From positions 1-25,545 of the forward strand of contig AJFK01000334.1 of assembly GCA_000467715.1 (NCBI GenBank): DNA of 25,545 bases, in the 5' to 3' direction. Origin of the DNA: Hysterium pulicare CBS 123377. Lineage: Eukaryota; Ascomycota; Dothideomycetes; Hysteriales; Hysteriaceae. The notes under the pieces are model-generated. The model was not told the DNA's origin, made no database searches, and worked only from the letters and a program-made list of their open reading frames with translations. Both the position numbers and the translations under genes were made by a program. Below, in pieces: positions 1-11,132 of this stretch; the stretch's first letter is position 1; each line of letters begins with the position of its first letter.

Positions 1-472
1 TTACACAATCAAGCTAATATGCTCGTAGAAGATCCTCAACGAAGAAAAAGAAACGTCATTTAGACATACAACAGTTGGTATTCGTTGCTGGTCATCCAGG
101 CCTCGAAAATATTTCTCCTTGGCTAATTCGACAGGCGACAGTAGAACAATTGTCGAGTTCCGGCGTCTTTTAGGTGGTAAGAGTTACCCACTGGCAATGG
201 AGATAGCAGCGAGATGCAGAGGCAGGCATTGTGCACTGACTTTCAGCCTTCGAAACGCCTTAGACGATGCCTTGCGTCCTGCATTTGGAATATCCAATGG
301 TGTAGTGAGGCGTGGTCTAGAGCTAGCGCATCACACCGGTGAAGTATGTGCAAGGCTATGTCAATCATCATCTTTCGGAGTGCTCCAATGCTCCGACTTC
401 TTCAAAGGTTCCATATCCTTCATCTTATCTACGTTACCTCGCTTTTATTTTCTTCATTCTTCTTTGACCGGT
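1..472. other. Upstream region of the NLR gene, no gene seen
   Basis: No recognisable gene lies here. The reading frame of the NLR exon stays open upstream to about 119, but those 118 codons do not resemble any domain. The family-typical N-terminus begins only at 473. The stretch is best read as promoter and 5' leader of the NLR gene. Confidence 0.5.
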
Positions 473-3400
473 ATGGTGCTTGAAGCATTGGCAGCAGTTG
501 GCCTCGCAGCCAATATTCTCCAGTTCGTCGAGTTCAGTTACGACCTGGTAACTGGAGCGCGAGAGATCCGCAATAGTTCCACTGGAACTACGGCAGAGAA
601 TGACACATTACAGCTCGTTGCTGATGATTTGTCTCGTCTCAGCCAGAGTTTCATAGTGCAAGCGTCTTCCGCGACTTCGTCTCTCTCAGTTGGCGACAGC
701 AAAATATCCGGCATTGCCGCCTCATCAAAGGAGGTAGCAGAGAAACTGATAGCGGCAGTTCAGCGTCTAAGAAGTGATAATACGTCGCATCGCACATGGC
801 ACAGCTTCAGGCAGGCACTGAAAGCCATAATCAAAAAGGAGGAAATCAATAGACTTGCCAAGAAGCTGGAGATATTAAGGGATCAACTATCTCTTCATGC
901 GGTATCTCGAATAAGGTAATGTATATTCAAGTTTGGCGGCTATCCTATTAAGGATTGGCGGTCACTTTCTAACAGAAAGCGTCAGTGACTGTCAGGAAGA
1001 ACTCCTGGGAAGTTTGAGAAGTCTCAACACCCAATGCGAAGCGATCGATTTGCATCAGAAGGACATGATCGAACCGCTCTTGAAATTCCTGCGAGGAATT
1101 GCTGAGGAACACCATGATCAATGCAAGGCTGGCCAAGATGAGATAAGATTACTCTTACACTCTAGCCAGGAGGCCATTAAGCTACAGAAGGGAGTTACTA
1201 TCCTGAAAAGTCTAACATTCGACATGATGAAAGCTAGATATTCAGCCATCCCAGAAGCCCACGCGAGGACCTTCGAATGGACATTTCACCCTTCGAGGTT
1301 CCCGCGATCAGATCCACGCTCTCAAATTCGCTTTTGCGAATGGCTGAAGTACAAGAACGGAATATTTTGGGTCTCCGGGAAACCTGGCTCCGGGAAATCG
1401 ACGTTTATGAAGTACATGGTTGATTGCGTCTATACAAAGCAGTGCCTTCGCAATTGGGCAGCGGGAGCACGCTTGGCTATTCCTAGCTTCTATTTCTGGA
1501 TATCAGGATCGGAGATGCAACGATCTGAGAGAGGTCTTCTCAAGCAACTTCTCTTTGAGATCTTGAAGGCCTTTCCAGACTGGATACCAATACTGTGTCC
1601 TGAAAGGTGGGAACAAAGCCATTACGATATGCAAATGGAATGGTCTCTCACAGAGCTACGACAAGCATTCAGCCGATTGGAAAACAAGTTTGCCTGCACC
1701 CTCCAACTCTCCAAGGTCTGCTTCTTCGTAGACGGTCTCGATGAATACGACGGTGACCATCTCGAACTCATCAAAACCATCAAGACGATCTCACTTGCGC
1801 CGAACATGAAGATATGCGTCTCAAGCCGACCGTGGAACCATTTCAAGGACGCTTTTGGGCGAGACCCTGACCAGAGGTTGTACATGCAAGACTTGACTAG
1901 AGAAGATATGGCAATATATGCGGAAGAAAAGATTAATGAAGCGATCACGACAACAATCTTCAGCATGGATGATATATTATTCCAAAGATTAATTGGAGAT
2001 ATAGTCGACAGATCCCAGGGAGTGTTTCTCTGGGTTTATTTGGTTGTAAAATCTTTGAGAACGGGGCTACTGAACGGCGACAGCACATCTCTACTTCGTG
2101 ACCGGCTTCTGGAAATTCCCTCTGATCTAGAAGAGTTTTTTAGGAAGCTAATTAAATCTGTGGATACAGTGTACCGAAAGTATATGGCTTATACTTTCCA
2201 GGTTGCACTCAAATCACCTCGACCACTGCTTCTCGCAATATATTACTTTCTGGAAGAGGACGGACTCAATCTCCCTTACTGGGACGATAACAGCAATAAA
2301 GAAATACTTAATCTACGATCTTTAGAGGAAGCGGCAAAGCACAAACTTAATGGTCGTTATAAAGGCCTACTGGAATCTGTTGAAGTCCCTGGAGAGCCTC
2401 TCAGAGTGGACTTTCTTCATCGCACTGTTCGCGACTTCCTGAGTACGAGGGATATGTGCGATCTTTTTTTTTCATACTCTGGACCTAGTTCGAAGGCTCT
2501 GTTACATGGATGTAGAGCCTTCTCCGAATTCGCCCGCGCCTATCCGACGTTTTTGACAGAGTCTGACTTGGACGACTTCATGAATATAGCACGTCAAGTG
2601 GAGGACGATAGGGTCGAATGGCACGACCAATTTATTGAAGTTATCGAAGAAATGAGACATGCACTGTGCGAGCCAGACACGCCCTTTTTCATGCCAGATA
2701 TGCTTCAAGTTCGGCGACCTATTACCTTCCTCGGCAAGGCGATAAGCTATGGTGTATTTTCCTACATTCAGTACAGTCTGCAGACGCATCCAGATCTGGC
2801 TTGGCAGAAATCGGAGGCTGCATTGGAACTCGCGCTGTCCCCTCGTTCCGGAGATTGTCGTCCTGAGATGATTGGCTTGCTGCTGAAACACGGAGCGAAT
2901 CCGAACATAAAATGGACCGTAGTCCATAAATTTCTGCTCAGTTATCCACTTGAAGCGCCCCTGAACATTAATCGACTTCGAAACTGGAGAGAGATCCTGT
3001 CGCTATTGATACAGGGTGGAGCCTCTTTCGGCGGAGAGTTCCCGTGCTGGGTCTCCAAAATGTCCTCGGAATTACCCAAGGTCGCTCTCAGAAATGGCTC
3101 GAATTCAAATCTAAAGCTGGAAATCAAGGAGAGCGTCCTTCTATTCGCGAGGCATGGCTCGCACCCCAACCAAACGAAGTCAGTACATCTTCAGACCAGA
3201 GAAGACACTCCCTGGCAGATCTTTCTTGAGAATGCCAACGCTCAAAAAGCCTGCCCCAGTATGTACTTGAGCTTGGTAGAGCTATTTCTTCAACTAGGCG
3301 CGGATCCACATGCCAAGATCTTGAATATCAAAGAATCAGACAAAGCTTCAAGCAAACTTTCAAGTAAAGATTCATCGATCTATGTATCTGCTGTCGATGT

Positions 3401-3938
3401 AATCTCTAGTATTGGCCGAGGTAAGCCAGATTGCCCAGAGCGACGGACTGCTGAAGCCGAGCTGAAAGCCGCAATTCAACGACAAATCAGGATACCACAA
3501 GACTACTACTGCGGTCAAACTGCCCCGACTTGTGAATGGTCTCCTCAGAATCTTCAGAATAATAGTTACCTACCGAATATCAGACAACATCAAAGGCCAA
3601 TCAGCCTTCCATATAGTCCGTTGCCGGCGAACAAGAAATACTCCCACAGAACAAAAACAGAAAGGGAAAGCGTCAGGACACAACCACCAGAACAACAACC
3701 TGGTACGGCAGAAAGGCGCAAAGACCGACCCGTCCAACCACGTCAATACGCTACCTCAAAGATCGTGTTGTCCAACAAGCAGACGCAAAGGTTACCCCGA
3801 GCATATATAACACAACAGCAGGGACAGTGGGTGCAGCCAGGATATCCAATCAACCAGCACAACCGCTGGCCACCAATGCAATACCAAGCGATACCCCCGG
3901 TTCATCTACCCGCCCAGCAGATACCGTGGGAGCCATGA
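473..3938 (+). CDS. NACHT-domain NLR-like STAND protein
   Basis: Predicted STAND P-loop NTPase of the fungal NLR type, about 1131 aa; such proteins act in non-self recognition and programmed cell death. Exons are 473-915 and 986-3938. The 70-nt intron is the solution that keeps the frame: donor GTAATG, acceptor GTCAG, joining at a Ser codon. The start at 473 was chosen because MVLEALAAVGLAANILQFVE is the typical opening of the fungal N-terminal domain of STAND proteins. The NACHT domain shows Walker A GKPGSGKS near residues 279-286 and a Walker B-like VDGLDE near 396-401. The C-terminal third has only two ankyrin-like fragments, LLLKHGANPN near 780 and LFLQLGADPH near 915. It ends in a Gln/Pro/Arg-rich low-complexity tail from about residue 1000. 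Effector type and ligand cannot be read. The family call is firm; the exact start is good. Confidence 0.88.
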
Positions 3939-4812
3939 AACCCTCCACGGGAAAGAACATATGGTAGCCCTAGTTAACAACTTCCTCACTGGCATGATAT
4001 CCTTGCATCGATGCACAAAATCAAACTGTGACCCGCTGCTCGACCAACAAGATCGCTTCAGCTCTGAATGAGTGGTACACACGGGGTATCATAATCGTCG
4101 TTTTCGGAGGATGGGTCTGCGTCTACCAACTTCTTTTCCACCAGCTTACCAAGCCGATTCCGACTCTGGGAAAGGCATTAAAGCAAGTTGCCGTCCGTGA
4201 GATTATTGGATTGTAGCTTACGGAGCGGGATCTATCCGGACTTGTGCGGCTATGGGAGTTGGTAATACAACCAGTAATGGCACCCGGATGGTAGGGCATG
4301 GCGGTAGAACTGAGATGAATTCGTCTTGCGGGTCGCATACTGGTGAGTCTCCTAGTCGTAAACAGGAGTAGATTTGTAATAAAATAACACTTTCAAGGCA
4401 CTACATACGCGTTATTTACGCATGTATTATAAGGCGTCAAGAGGAAGGAAAGGCGGGAAGCCGCAGAAGAACATTATACAATTATATACCGGTACCTATC
4501 CTTTCAAAGGTTACCTAAATCTGAGTGCAGCCTTGGGCGTTTCCTCACTTACTTCCAAGCTCTTTGCTCCCAATCTCCTCTACATGCAACTACCAAATTC
4601 CCCCAGTCACTTTGCATTTTGTAGAAGTGCCCCTGACTCACGTGGAAGCGGCCACATGCCTCATTCTATAAAGGTCGAATTCAGTGTCGCCAGGCATTTC
4701 AGACTTATCCTGGCCGTACATGGTCAGTTTTCGAGCAGGCGGGCTGGGTAGAGACACCCGACGCTTGGCAAGCCGATAAGACAAGCAACAGTGTTACCGC
4801 AAGGATAACGAT
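3939..4812. other. Intergenic region between convergent genes
   Basis: This 874-bp stretch lies between the 3' ends of the NLR gene and the cysteine-rich membrane protein gene. It holds short open frames, the longest about 109 codons at 4422-4751, but none resembles a protein I know. None has a clear promoter or intron pattern. Both 3' UTRs should fall here. Confidence 0.5.
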
Positions 4813-5596
4813 CTATGGTAATTCCGCCACTCCAGTAGCGGGATTAGTGCTGCCAATTAACTCATATTTGGCCCTGCCGTCGAGTTCAATTGTATCTGGA
4901 GCACGAGTCGTCGCATCTTTCTCGTAGAGCCTTCCTCCATTGTTACCGAGATGACCTGTTGCGCTTCGTGCTTTGCTTTTCTTATGGCGAAAGAACCAGA
5001 TCAGGAGTAGGAGGAGAGATATAGCAATGACCCCACCAACCACTCCTCCTGCTATCGCTCCGGTATGGGAACGGCCGCCCGAGATGGGATGCGTGCTTGG
5101 TGAAGAAGTAGGACTGGTTGATGTGATGGTGGGAGACGAAGATGATGTAGCGGCAGCTTTGACACCGTAAAAATAATTCAGTCCCAACCAATGCAAGGCG
5201 CGATATGTGTGCAGGAGATTAATCTAGGCTTAACTTACTCTGACCCGCGGAGATCACACTGAGCAACTTCGCCCCCTCAGGAGGAAACCCAGGATCAGCG
5301 CATCCATCGCTGCCCGTTAAAGTGGCCGCATATCCGATCTTGCCTGGTGCACAGCAAAAGTATCCCGAGTTATCGTATAGCGTCCACGTCTCATTTGCGC
5401 AACTAGGACTCTGGAGGAGCGTTTGGGTGCAGTTTGCGGAAGAAGGACAACAGTCGATGTTGTATTGAGTGGGACATGAAGCCCCGGCTGGGCAGCAGGC
5501 GTGGAAAGGGGGGACAGTGGTGCCGCAGTCCACTTCGCTCGAGAGACAGGTGCCGTTTCTGCGGATAGCAAATCCCGAGGGCTGGGAAAGAGCCAT
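4813..5596 (-). CDS. Cysteine-rich single-pass membrane protein
   Basis: Two exons on the minus strand, 5596-5239 and 5156-4813, give 233 aa. The 82-nt intron has donor GTAAGT and a less common AAG acceptor; the join makes a Thr codon and keeps the frame. Residues 10-105 are rich in paired cysteines (ACCPAG, DCCPSSANC, YFCCAPG) and N-glycosylation sequons. A Ser/Thr/Pro stalk follows, then a glycine-led hydrophobic helix (AGGVVGGVIAISLLLLLIWF), a basic stop-transfer run and a short tail. This layout is typical of fungal cell-surface sensor or wall-anchored proteins, but no named family is certain. No signal peptide follows the ATG at 5596, and an upstream frame stop (TGA) prevents simple extension. 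The sequence CTTTCCCAG just inside this start could be a splice acceptor from an earlier exon, which I could not find. Confidence 0.75.
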
Positions 5597-6882
5597 ATTA
5601 GAATGGATTTTCAGGCTGCTTGCTGAAGGACGGTTGATATAGCCTCAGGCAAGAATAGGGAATGTTACTTATACATACTACTCAGAAGCGCGCTGCTAGC
5701 GCCACAAGAACGAATTGCTTTTACCTTGTATCACAACCAATCGGGATATCTCGAGGGAGGGCGGTACCTATGTAAGGCATTGTAGTCATACTGCATAAGC
5801 ACTATTCTAAATAGCGTACGACTAGTCATAACATCCCTGCACTCAATCGATGGGAACGTCGCATGTTCGCATAATCAGGGATGTTTTTATAAGGACTCCT
5901 ACAAAGACAAAGTAGAGTCATGGATCCGCGGAAGATTAATCGTGAAAGATGCGGTTTTGCATGAGATTCAAAGCTGCACGTAGCTTGAGGCTTCTCGCCT
6001 GCTACCTTATGTGATTTGGCGTGCCGCTTCCTCTGTCCCGCGCGGGCACTAATATGCACGTAGGGCTTACTTCAGGATTCCACAGCCGAACGCAAGCAAG
6101 ATGATTGTGATCGCAATTGGCCGAGTCAGATGTTTGTAGCCTGCCAAAAGCTCCGCGTTGTTTGAGTTGTAACTTCGCGTGTGGAATGATGGGTTCCTAT
6201 GCGCAGCAGGACTCAAGAGTTGCGGAGTAGCTACGTAGAGGATGAAAGGTTGTCCCATAATACGCAGGCGCATTATCTATGAGGTTGGGGTCGTTCCGGT
6301 TGAACGAGACATGAGGTGGCAAGAGAGCCTGCTTTCAGTTGGCGTTTGTTGTAGGTAGCAGATAGTGACAAGTGTTTAGTATATATCACGGAGATATGTA
6401 CTGCACTATCTGGTGAGCTTCTATATTTCTTCCTTGAGTTGGGATTATCCTTGATAGTGGTAAAGACTTATGGCCGAGGGATATTGCTACGATTCGATCT
6501 TGACCTCCTTGGTAAACTTTCGGCCTTCTTTCTTGAATTGGTTGAATTGGATGAATTTGACGAGCAGCGCGGAGCGGCAGACAGCAGAGTGGATCACATT
6601 TGCACAGTTGCAAATGGTTCACCAAGAATCCTGAGTGTCAAAGACATCTCGACCAAAGCCAAGCAAGCCCTTGACCTCTCAAAAAACCGATTAATAAGTC
6701 TTTCGTAATTTGCGATTGCAGATTTTGCTTCTTCCAATCTTTTCTTCTGAGACTTGGTGGACGTCAAATTGTCAGTGTGTGTATGGCTCGGCGCGGGTCT
6801 CCACTCTTGATGACGAGATTCTAGTTTTTCGTGCCTCAATTCGCCGTTCTTCTCGCGGTTCCACTGGATCTACGACATCCTG
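5597..6882. other. Gene-poor region, nothing convincing
   Basis: About 1.3 kb without a supportable gene. Open frames exist on both strands. Those at 6594-6839 and 6067-6273 (both minus) are 68-81 codons. The second ends in a hydrophobic run followed directly by a good donor, GTAAGC. I could not join either to a plausible neighbouring exon. The region should hold the promoter of the cysteine-rich gene and the 3' UTR of the two-helix membrane protein gene. Confidence 0.45.
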
Positions 6883-7548
6883 CTACCTCCCCCACACAAA
6901 TCCTAAAACCCATCGTACCCCAATCGTTAGTCCGATAAACCAAATAAGTATCCACAAAATCAGAGCCACAATGACCCTGCCCCTCAACTCAAATGCATCT
7001 CCAACCTCAAGTTTTGTCATCTTTCGTCCCATAGTATGAAGGAACCATCCCTTTCTCTCCTTTCTTTGCGCCTGCTCTGGTCTGAGCGCGCTCGGTGCCC
7101 CGCTACTTGATGCATTGTCATGAGCAATCTGCCAGGTGCTGTCGGAGGGGTCTTGGTAGGGTTCGGGGTCTATCCAGGTGGATGGGGAGAAGTAGGATAG
7201 GAACCCGCCATTGGCGTGTTTCCGGCGCAGGCGGTCGCGGCGGTTGATGAGGAAGAGGGAGACAAGGAAAGATATAAAGAGAAGGGGGGAGATTATTATC
7301 TGGGAGTTTGTTAGTTTCTAGCCTTGGAAGACCGGATGAGACTAATCGAGACATACGCGCGTGATGAGAGATTCTCGCTGCGCCGGCTCTTGAGGCGAGG
7401 ATGGAGCTGAAGGGGAAGGTATTGGTGTTGCGGCGAGTTTGAGAAACGGATCATCGGGTTTCTTGCGTCTTCGCGTCCTCGGTGGTGATGGAGGTGGGCT
7501 GGGCGGGAGTGCTGGTGAAAGAGAGCGCTGCTGTTCCTGAGCTGCCAT
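6883..7548 (-). CDS. Two-helix membrane protein of unknown function
   Basis: Minus strand, exons 7548-7357 and 7299-6883, 202 aa. The 57-nt intron has donor GTATGT, an AACTAAC-like branch site and acceptor CTCCCAG; both exons join in phase 0. The N-terminal 60 residues are Pro/Ser-rich with a basic RTRRRKK patch and look disordered and cytosolic. A first hydrophobic helix follows right after the intron (IIISPLLFISFLVSLFLI). Next is a hydrophilic segment with an aromatic and proline-rich stretch (LSYFSPSTWIDPEPYQDPSD). A second helix lies near the C-terminus (IVALILWILIWFIGLTIGV). It resembles small conserved ER or organelle membrane proteins of ascomycetes, but I do not recognise the family. 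It starts 638 bp from the divergent Zn2Cys6 gene and may share its promoter region. Confidence 0.72.
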
Positions 7549-8186
7549 AGTTGCAATTAAGGGATATGATTCACGTTGGAAACAGTCGATAGATTGGGCG
7601 ATGGAATGAGGCCAATTGAAGAGGCACATAAGAAAGAAGAGACTCTCTTGGAAGGCGTCGTGGCATGCTGTTTCCGTCGCAAGTCTAACTATACTGCGCT
7701 CTCGGGTAGGCCGGATTGGTCGCCATTCAGCGAGGCTTGAGCGATACCTTAAGATGGTGCCGTGGGCGCTAACTTTCTTTGTCTCTGGAGGGGATCATGG
7801 TGCATCCCAACTCCAACCTCACGGTAACGCGGTGCAATGCGTCGCACGCGTCCGACCGCAGCTGCCTGCTGCCTTAACCGGACTATATAGATCCGGCGGT
7901 GGCGACGCAAGCACCTGAATCCTTCTCCGTCTGCCCAGGTGATTCAGCACCCAACGGATTACTAAGTTGAGCGGTAAGCATACGCCGCACCGCCGGACTA
8001 AATATCTCGGACCTACCCCCCGACTCCTGTTCTTTCAACCACAAACCTAGTGTTCAATACTCCCGATTTCTATCCAGCCACTTTAGTCCTCTCTTTTTCT
8101 CATCCCGAGCTTCAGTCCGCGGCCTGTTCCTCGATCTTCGATTTCCAACGTGTCAGCACTCAGGATTCGTAAATAAGACAAACAAC
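7549..8186. promoter_or_regulatory. Divergent promoter region, membrane protein and Zn2Cys6 gene
   Basis: This 638-bp interval separates two divergent genes. CCAAT boxes occur at 7612-7616 and, inverted, at 7593-7597, close to the membrane protein start. A TATATAG box lies at 7884-7890. Two 7-mers that are reverse complements of each other, CCGGCGG at 7893-7899 and CCGCCGG at 7990-7996, contain the CGG triplets that Zn2Cys6 proteins usually bind. The last 150 bp before 8187 are pyrimidine-rich, typical of a fungal 5' leader. An open frame at 7616-7918 has no protein character. Confidence 0.45.
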
Positions 8187-10779
8187 ATGCCAAAGAGCAC
8201 ATCACCTGATCTTGCCCTAAGGAAGAAGATGCGGAAGGGGACACATAGCTGCTTCGAATGTATGTCCACCTAAACCGGTTGCTCGGTTAACCCTTTTCCA
8301 CTCTGCCAGTTTTGTCCCTGCAGTGTGGAGTGGGCACCGATTATGTTCCGTGCCCTACTACGACCATCCTTCTGCAGCCCTACTATATCGTCTACTCGGC
8401 CGGGACTTTACCATGAGATAGCCCGGATGCTCTTCCATGGATGCTGACGCTTCATAGGTCGACGGAGAAAGATACGATGCATCTTCCCGCCCGACAACCC
8501 AGATGTCTGCTCTGAATGCTTCGCTCGAGGCTCTAGGTGCATCGACCAGGAAAATGCCACCACGGATGTCATTGTCGATCACCGGAAGAACCTGCGTGAA
8601 CGCGTATCCCGTCTCGAGTCACTAGTCGACACATTGCTTGATGGCCGCACCGAAAAGGGAGACACCGAAACCTCAAGGACCCCTAGCCTTGCTATTCGTT
8701 CGGAAGCCTTTCCGCCAACTCCACTTTCTTCGGAGGCTTCTTCGTCCGTTCATGGCGCTCATGGACAGGCATCCGTTGAGCGCGGCAATACTGTCCCACT
8801 ATTGTCTATCTTCGAAGATGCTGTACGTTAGTCCGCGTCTTTCACCTACTACTAACGCTAATCTACATGCTTTAGCTCAATAGAGTAGAAGGCGAGTATA
8901 CTCCATCGGAGGCATCAGGCCCGTATATGGGGTCTACTAGAGATGCGGATCCCACTCCTGGCGGTCCGTCAGGAGAACGATTCACTATAACGTGCAAGAA
9001 CACTGATAGCCTGGACGATGTATCCTCGGCAGCCTCTCAATTAAAACGAGAGAGAGCCAAAAAAGGCTTGTTGTCAGTCCTTCCGCCTCGGGATCAGCTC
9101 GCTACCATTTTGAACAGCAATGGTGAATGGTGGGAGACATGGCATAGAAAGTGCAGCGGAACTGCCGGAAATGTCAGTTTACCTCAGTTTGCTGCAGAAG
9201 CATATGCAGACGGCAACATTGGCCACCTCGGCACTCTAGTGCTTGCTGTTGGAATATGCGTAGAAAACGACGATGTTATCGATCGCTGTATAGCCGCTGT
9301 GGATCAGTGGGTGCTTTCTGACGATGAATATGCTGCAACACTTGAGGGCATGGAATGTCTTATTTTGAAGGCCAAGTGGTATGCCGACGTTGGACAGCCA
9401 CGTAGAGCATGGCTCGCGTTCCGTAAAGGGATCATGTATGCCCAACTCATGGTAAGTTGTCTCAAAGCTAGACATTTAAACATCAAAATGTATCCTAAAG
9501 TAACTCCTAGGGCCTTCACCGCAAACGAACTTCATCCGCCCCTCATGAGAGTATCTGGTGGTCATTATACCATGGCGACCGTTTTCTTTCGTTGCTCCTT
9601 GGGCTTCCTTACGCCATAAATGATTCGCACTGCGACCTGACCTTACCGGATTCGGGTAAATATATGTCACCCTTAGTTTTCATGAATAAGATCTCGATTT
9701 TGGCGGGCAAAGTCATCGACAGGAACCAAGGAATGGGCGAGCAATCCATCTCCTGGGCACTGCAATTGGATCAAGAAATGGAAGACCTGTGGAGCAAGCT
9801 TGACCCGAACTGGATAGACATTTCAGGACTTATGGTCAACACGCAAGAGAATTCTGCCGAGCTACGTGAGCGTCTGATGGGCCAAACGGTCTATCATCAG
9901 ATCAGAGTCTATCTTCACCTTCCGTTCATGCTGAAGTCGGCACAAAACCCTCGTTTTGCATACAGCCGCACAGCATGCTTGAACGGTTCGCGAGAAGTTC
10001 TTCGCTTGTACCAGTGCCTGCGTACGGGCGCCGACGAACCGCTCTATGAGTGCAAAGCGATCGATTTCCTAGGATTCACAGCCGCAGTGGTGGTTATGCT
10101 TGGTCTTTTGAACTACGGCGTGTCCTTGCCGCCCATGTCGAACTCGCAGGAGAAAGAAAACGATCTCCGGCTCATCGAGATATCCATCGACATGTTCCGC
10201 AGAGCATCCTCCGAGAAGGGTGGCAAAGTGGCTGCTCAGAGTGCTGAAGTGTTAGAAAAAATGTCTCAGAAACTTCGAGGTCCAGACCCAAAGTGTTCCG
10301 ATGACGGCCAGCACGGGCCGCCTTCTGAGTTCGTCATTCCTTATTTTGGAACTATCTCTATACGACGTGGAGGTAAACCAGCAGATGCTCCCAAACGATT
10401 CAAAGCATGCTCGAAATCAAGCCCTTCGTCAAACTCAACCGGTTCTGCTCAATATACGCCATCCACCGACACCTCCGATACTATGTTCAACCAAACCCAG
10501 ACTTTCGGCAGTGCCAGCGAGCAACCATTCAACTTCAACTCCGATCCTTTCGTTTCGTACGATGGCTTTTACCTCAACAATACCAACACCGACACCGAGA
10601 TCAATGAGGACGGCATGAATAACTTCCCTCTTCCTGCGAATAACTTCTCATGGCAGAATATGCCCATGGATATTGATCAAGATTGGAGCTGGTTCTTGAA
10701 TGATCACCAAACAACAGCGCAAAATCAGACATTGGCAATTGACAACCACTTCGTCAATCAGAACTACATGGGGTTCTAG
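8187..10779 (+). CDS. Zn2Cys6 fungal transcription factor
   Basis: Nuclear DNA-binding regulator, 760 aa, four exons: 8187-8259, 8458-8822, 8876-9451 and 9511-10779. All junctions keep phase. The first intron (198 nt) splits a zinc-ligand cysteine codon. The binuclear cluster has Cys at 22, 25, 32, 42, 45 and 52 with the usual RRRKIRC core, followed by a basic and leucine-spaced linker (LRERVSRLESLVDTLL). The third intron is confirmed by the family motif it restores: residues after YAQLM read GLHRKRTSS, then ESIWWSLYHGDRFLSLLLGL, a hallmark of the fungal_trans middle homology region. The C-terminal 150 residues are Ser/Thr/Asn/Gln-rich with aromatic and acidic spots, consistent with an activation domain. 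There is no pathway gene beside it, so the target cannot be inferred. The family call is very firm. Confidence 0.92.
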
Positions 10780-11132
10780 AGAAACGAGGGTGGTTCTGTT
10801 TGAGTAGAGTACTTTGACTATCGGGCGCTATGGAATGGGTTTGCTCGTGTATTGAGCTGGGATTTGGGTATGATACCACTTTGACTTGGGCTTGTCGATA
10901 ACACGCACATCTTCTCTCTCTTCGGACTGTACTATTATACCAGGATGGGAGCATATAAAGGGTTTTTCCTATGTTGGTTGGGAGCTACAAAATCTCTTCT
11001 CACAACACTAGTGTTTGTAAGATCAATGCAACTTAATGCAAAGAACCGTATGACTCCGTTTGATGCAAGGTGGACTATTCCTCTCTAACATCCATCGCCT
11101 CTCTACCTCATGTCCATAAGTATTACGCATAC
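10780..11132. other. Short intergenic region between convergent genes
   Basis: These 353 bp separate the stop codons of the Zn2Cys6 gene and the HAD-like gene, which converge. No gene is visible, and 3' UTRs of both are expected. I saw no clear hairpin or repeat. Confidence 0.5.

Noticed and set aside
119-472. In-frame 118-codon extension upstream of the NLR start
   Set aside because: It has no domain resemblance, while MVLEALAAVGLAANILQF at 473 is the typical family N-terminus.
4422-4751. 109-codon open frame on the plus strand
   Set aside because: No recognisable motif, no intron or promoter support, and composition looks random.
6439-6839. Overlapping open frames on both strands (6439-6708 plus, 6594-6839 minus)
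   Set aside because: Neither encodes a recognisable domain and the two exclude each other; neither joins to a neighbouring exon.
7616-7918. 100-codon plus-strand open frame in the divergent promoter region
   Set aside because: It lies over CCAAT and TATA elements and has no protein character.
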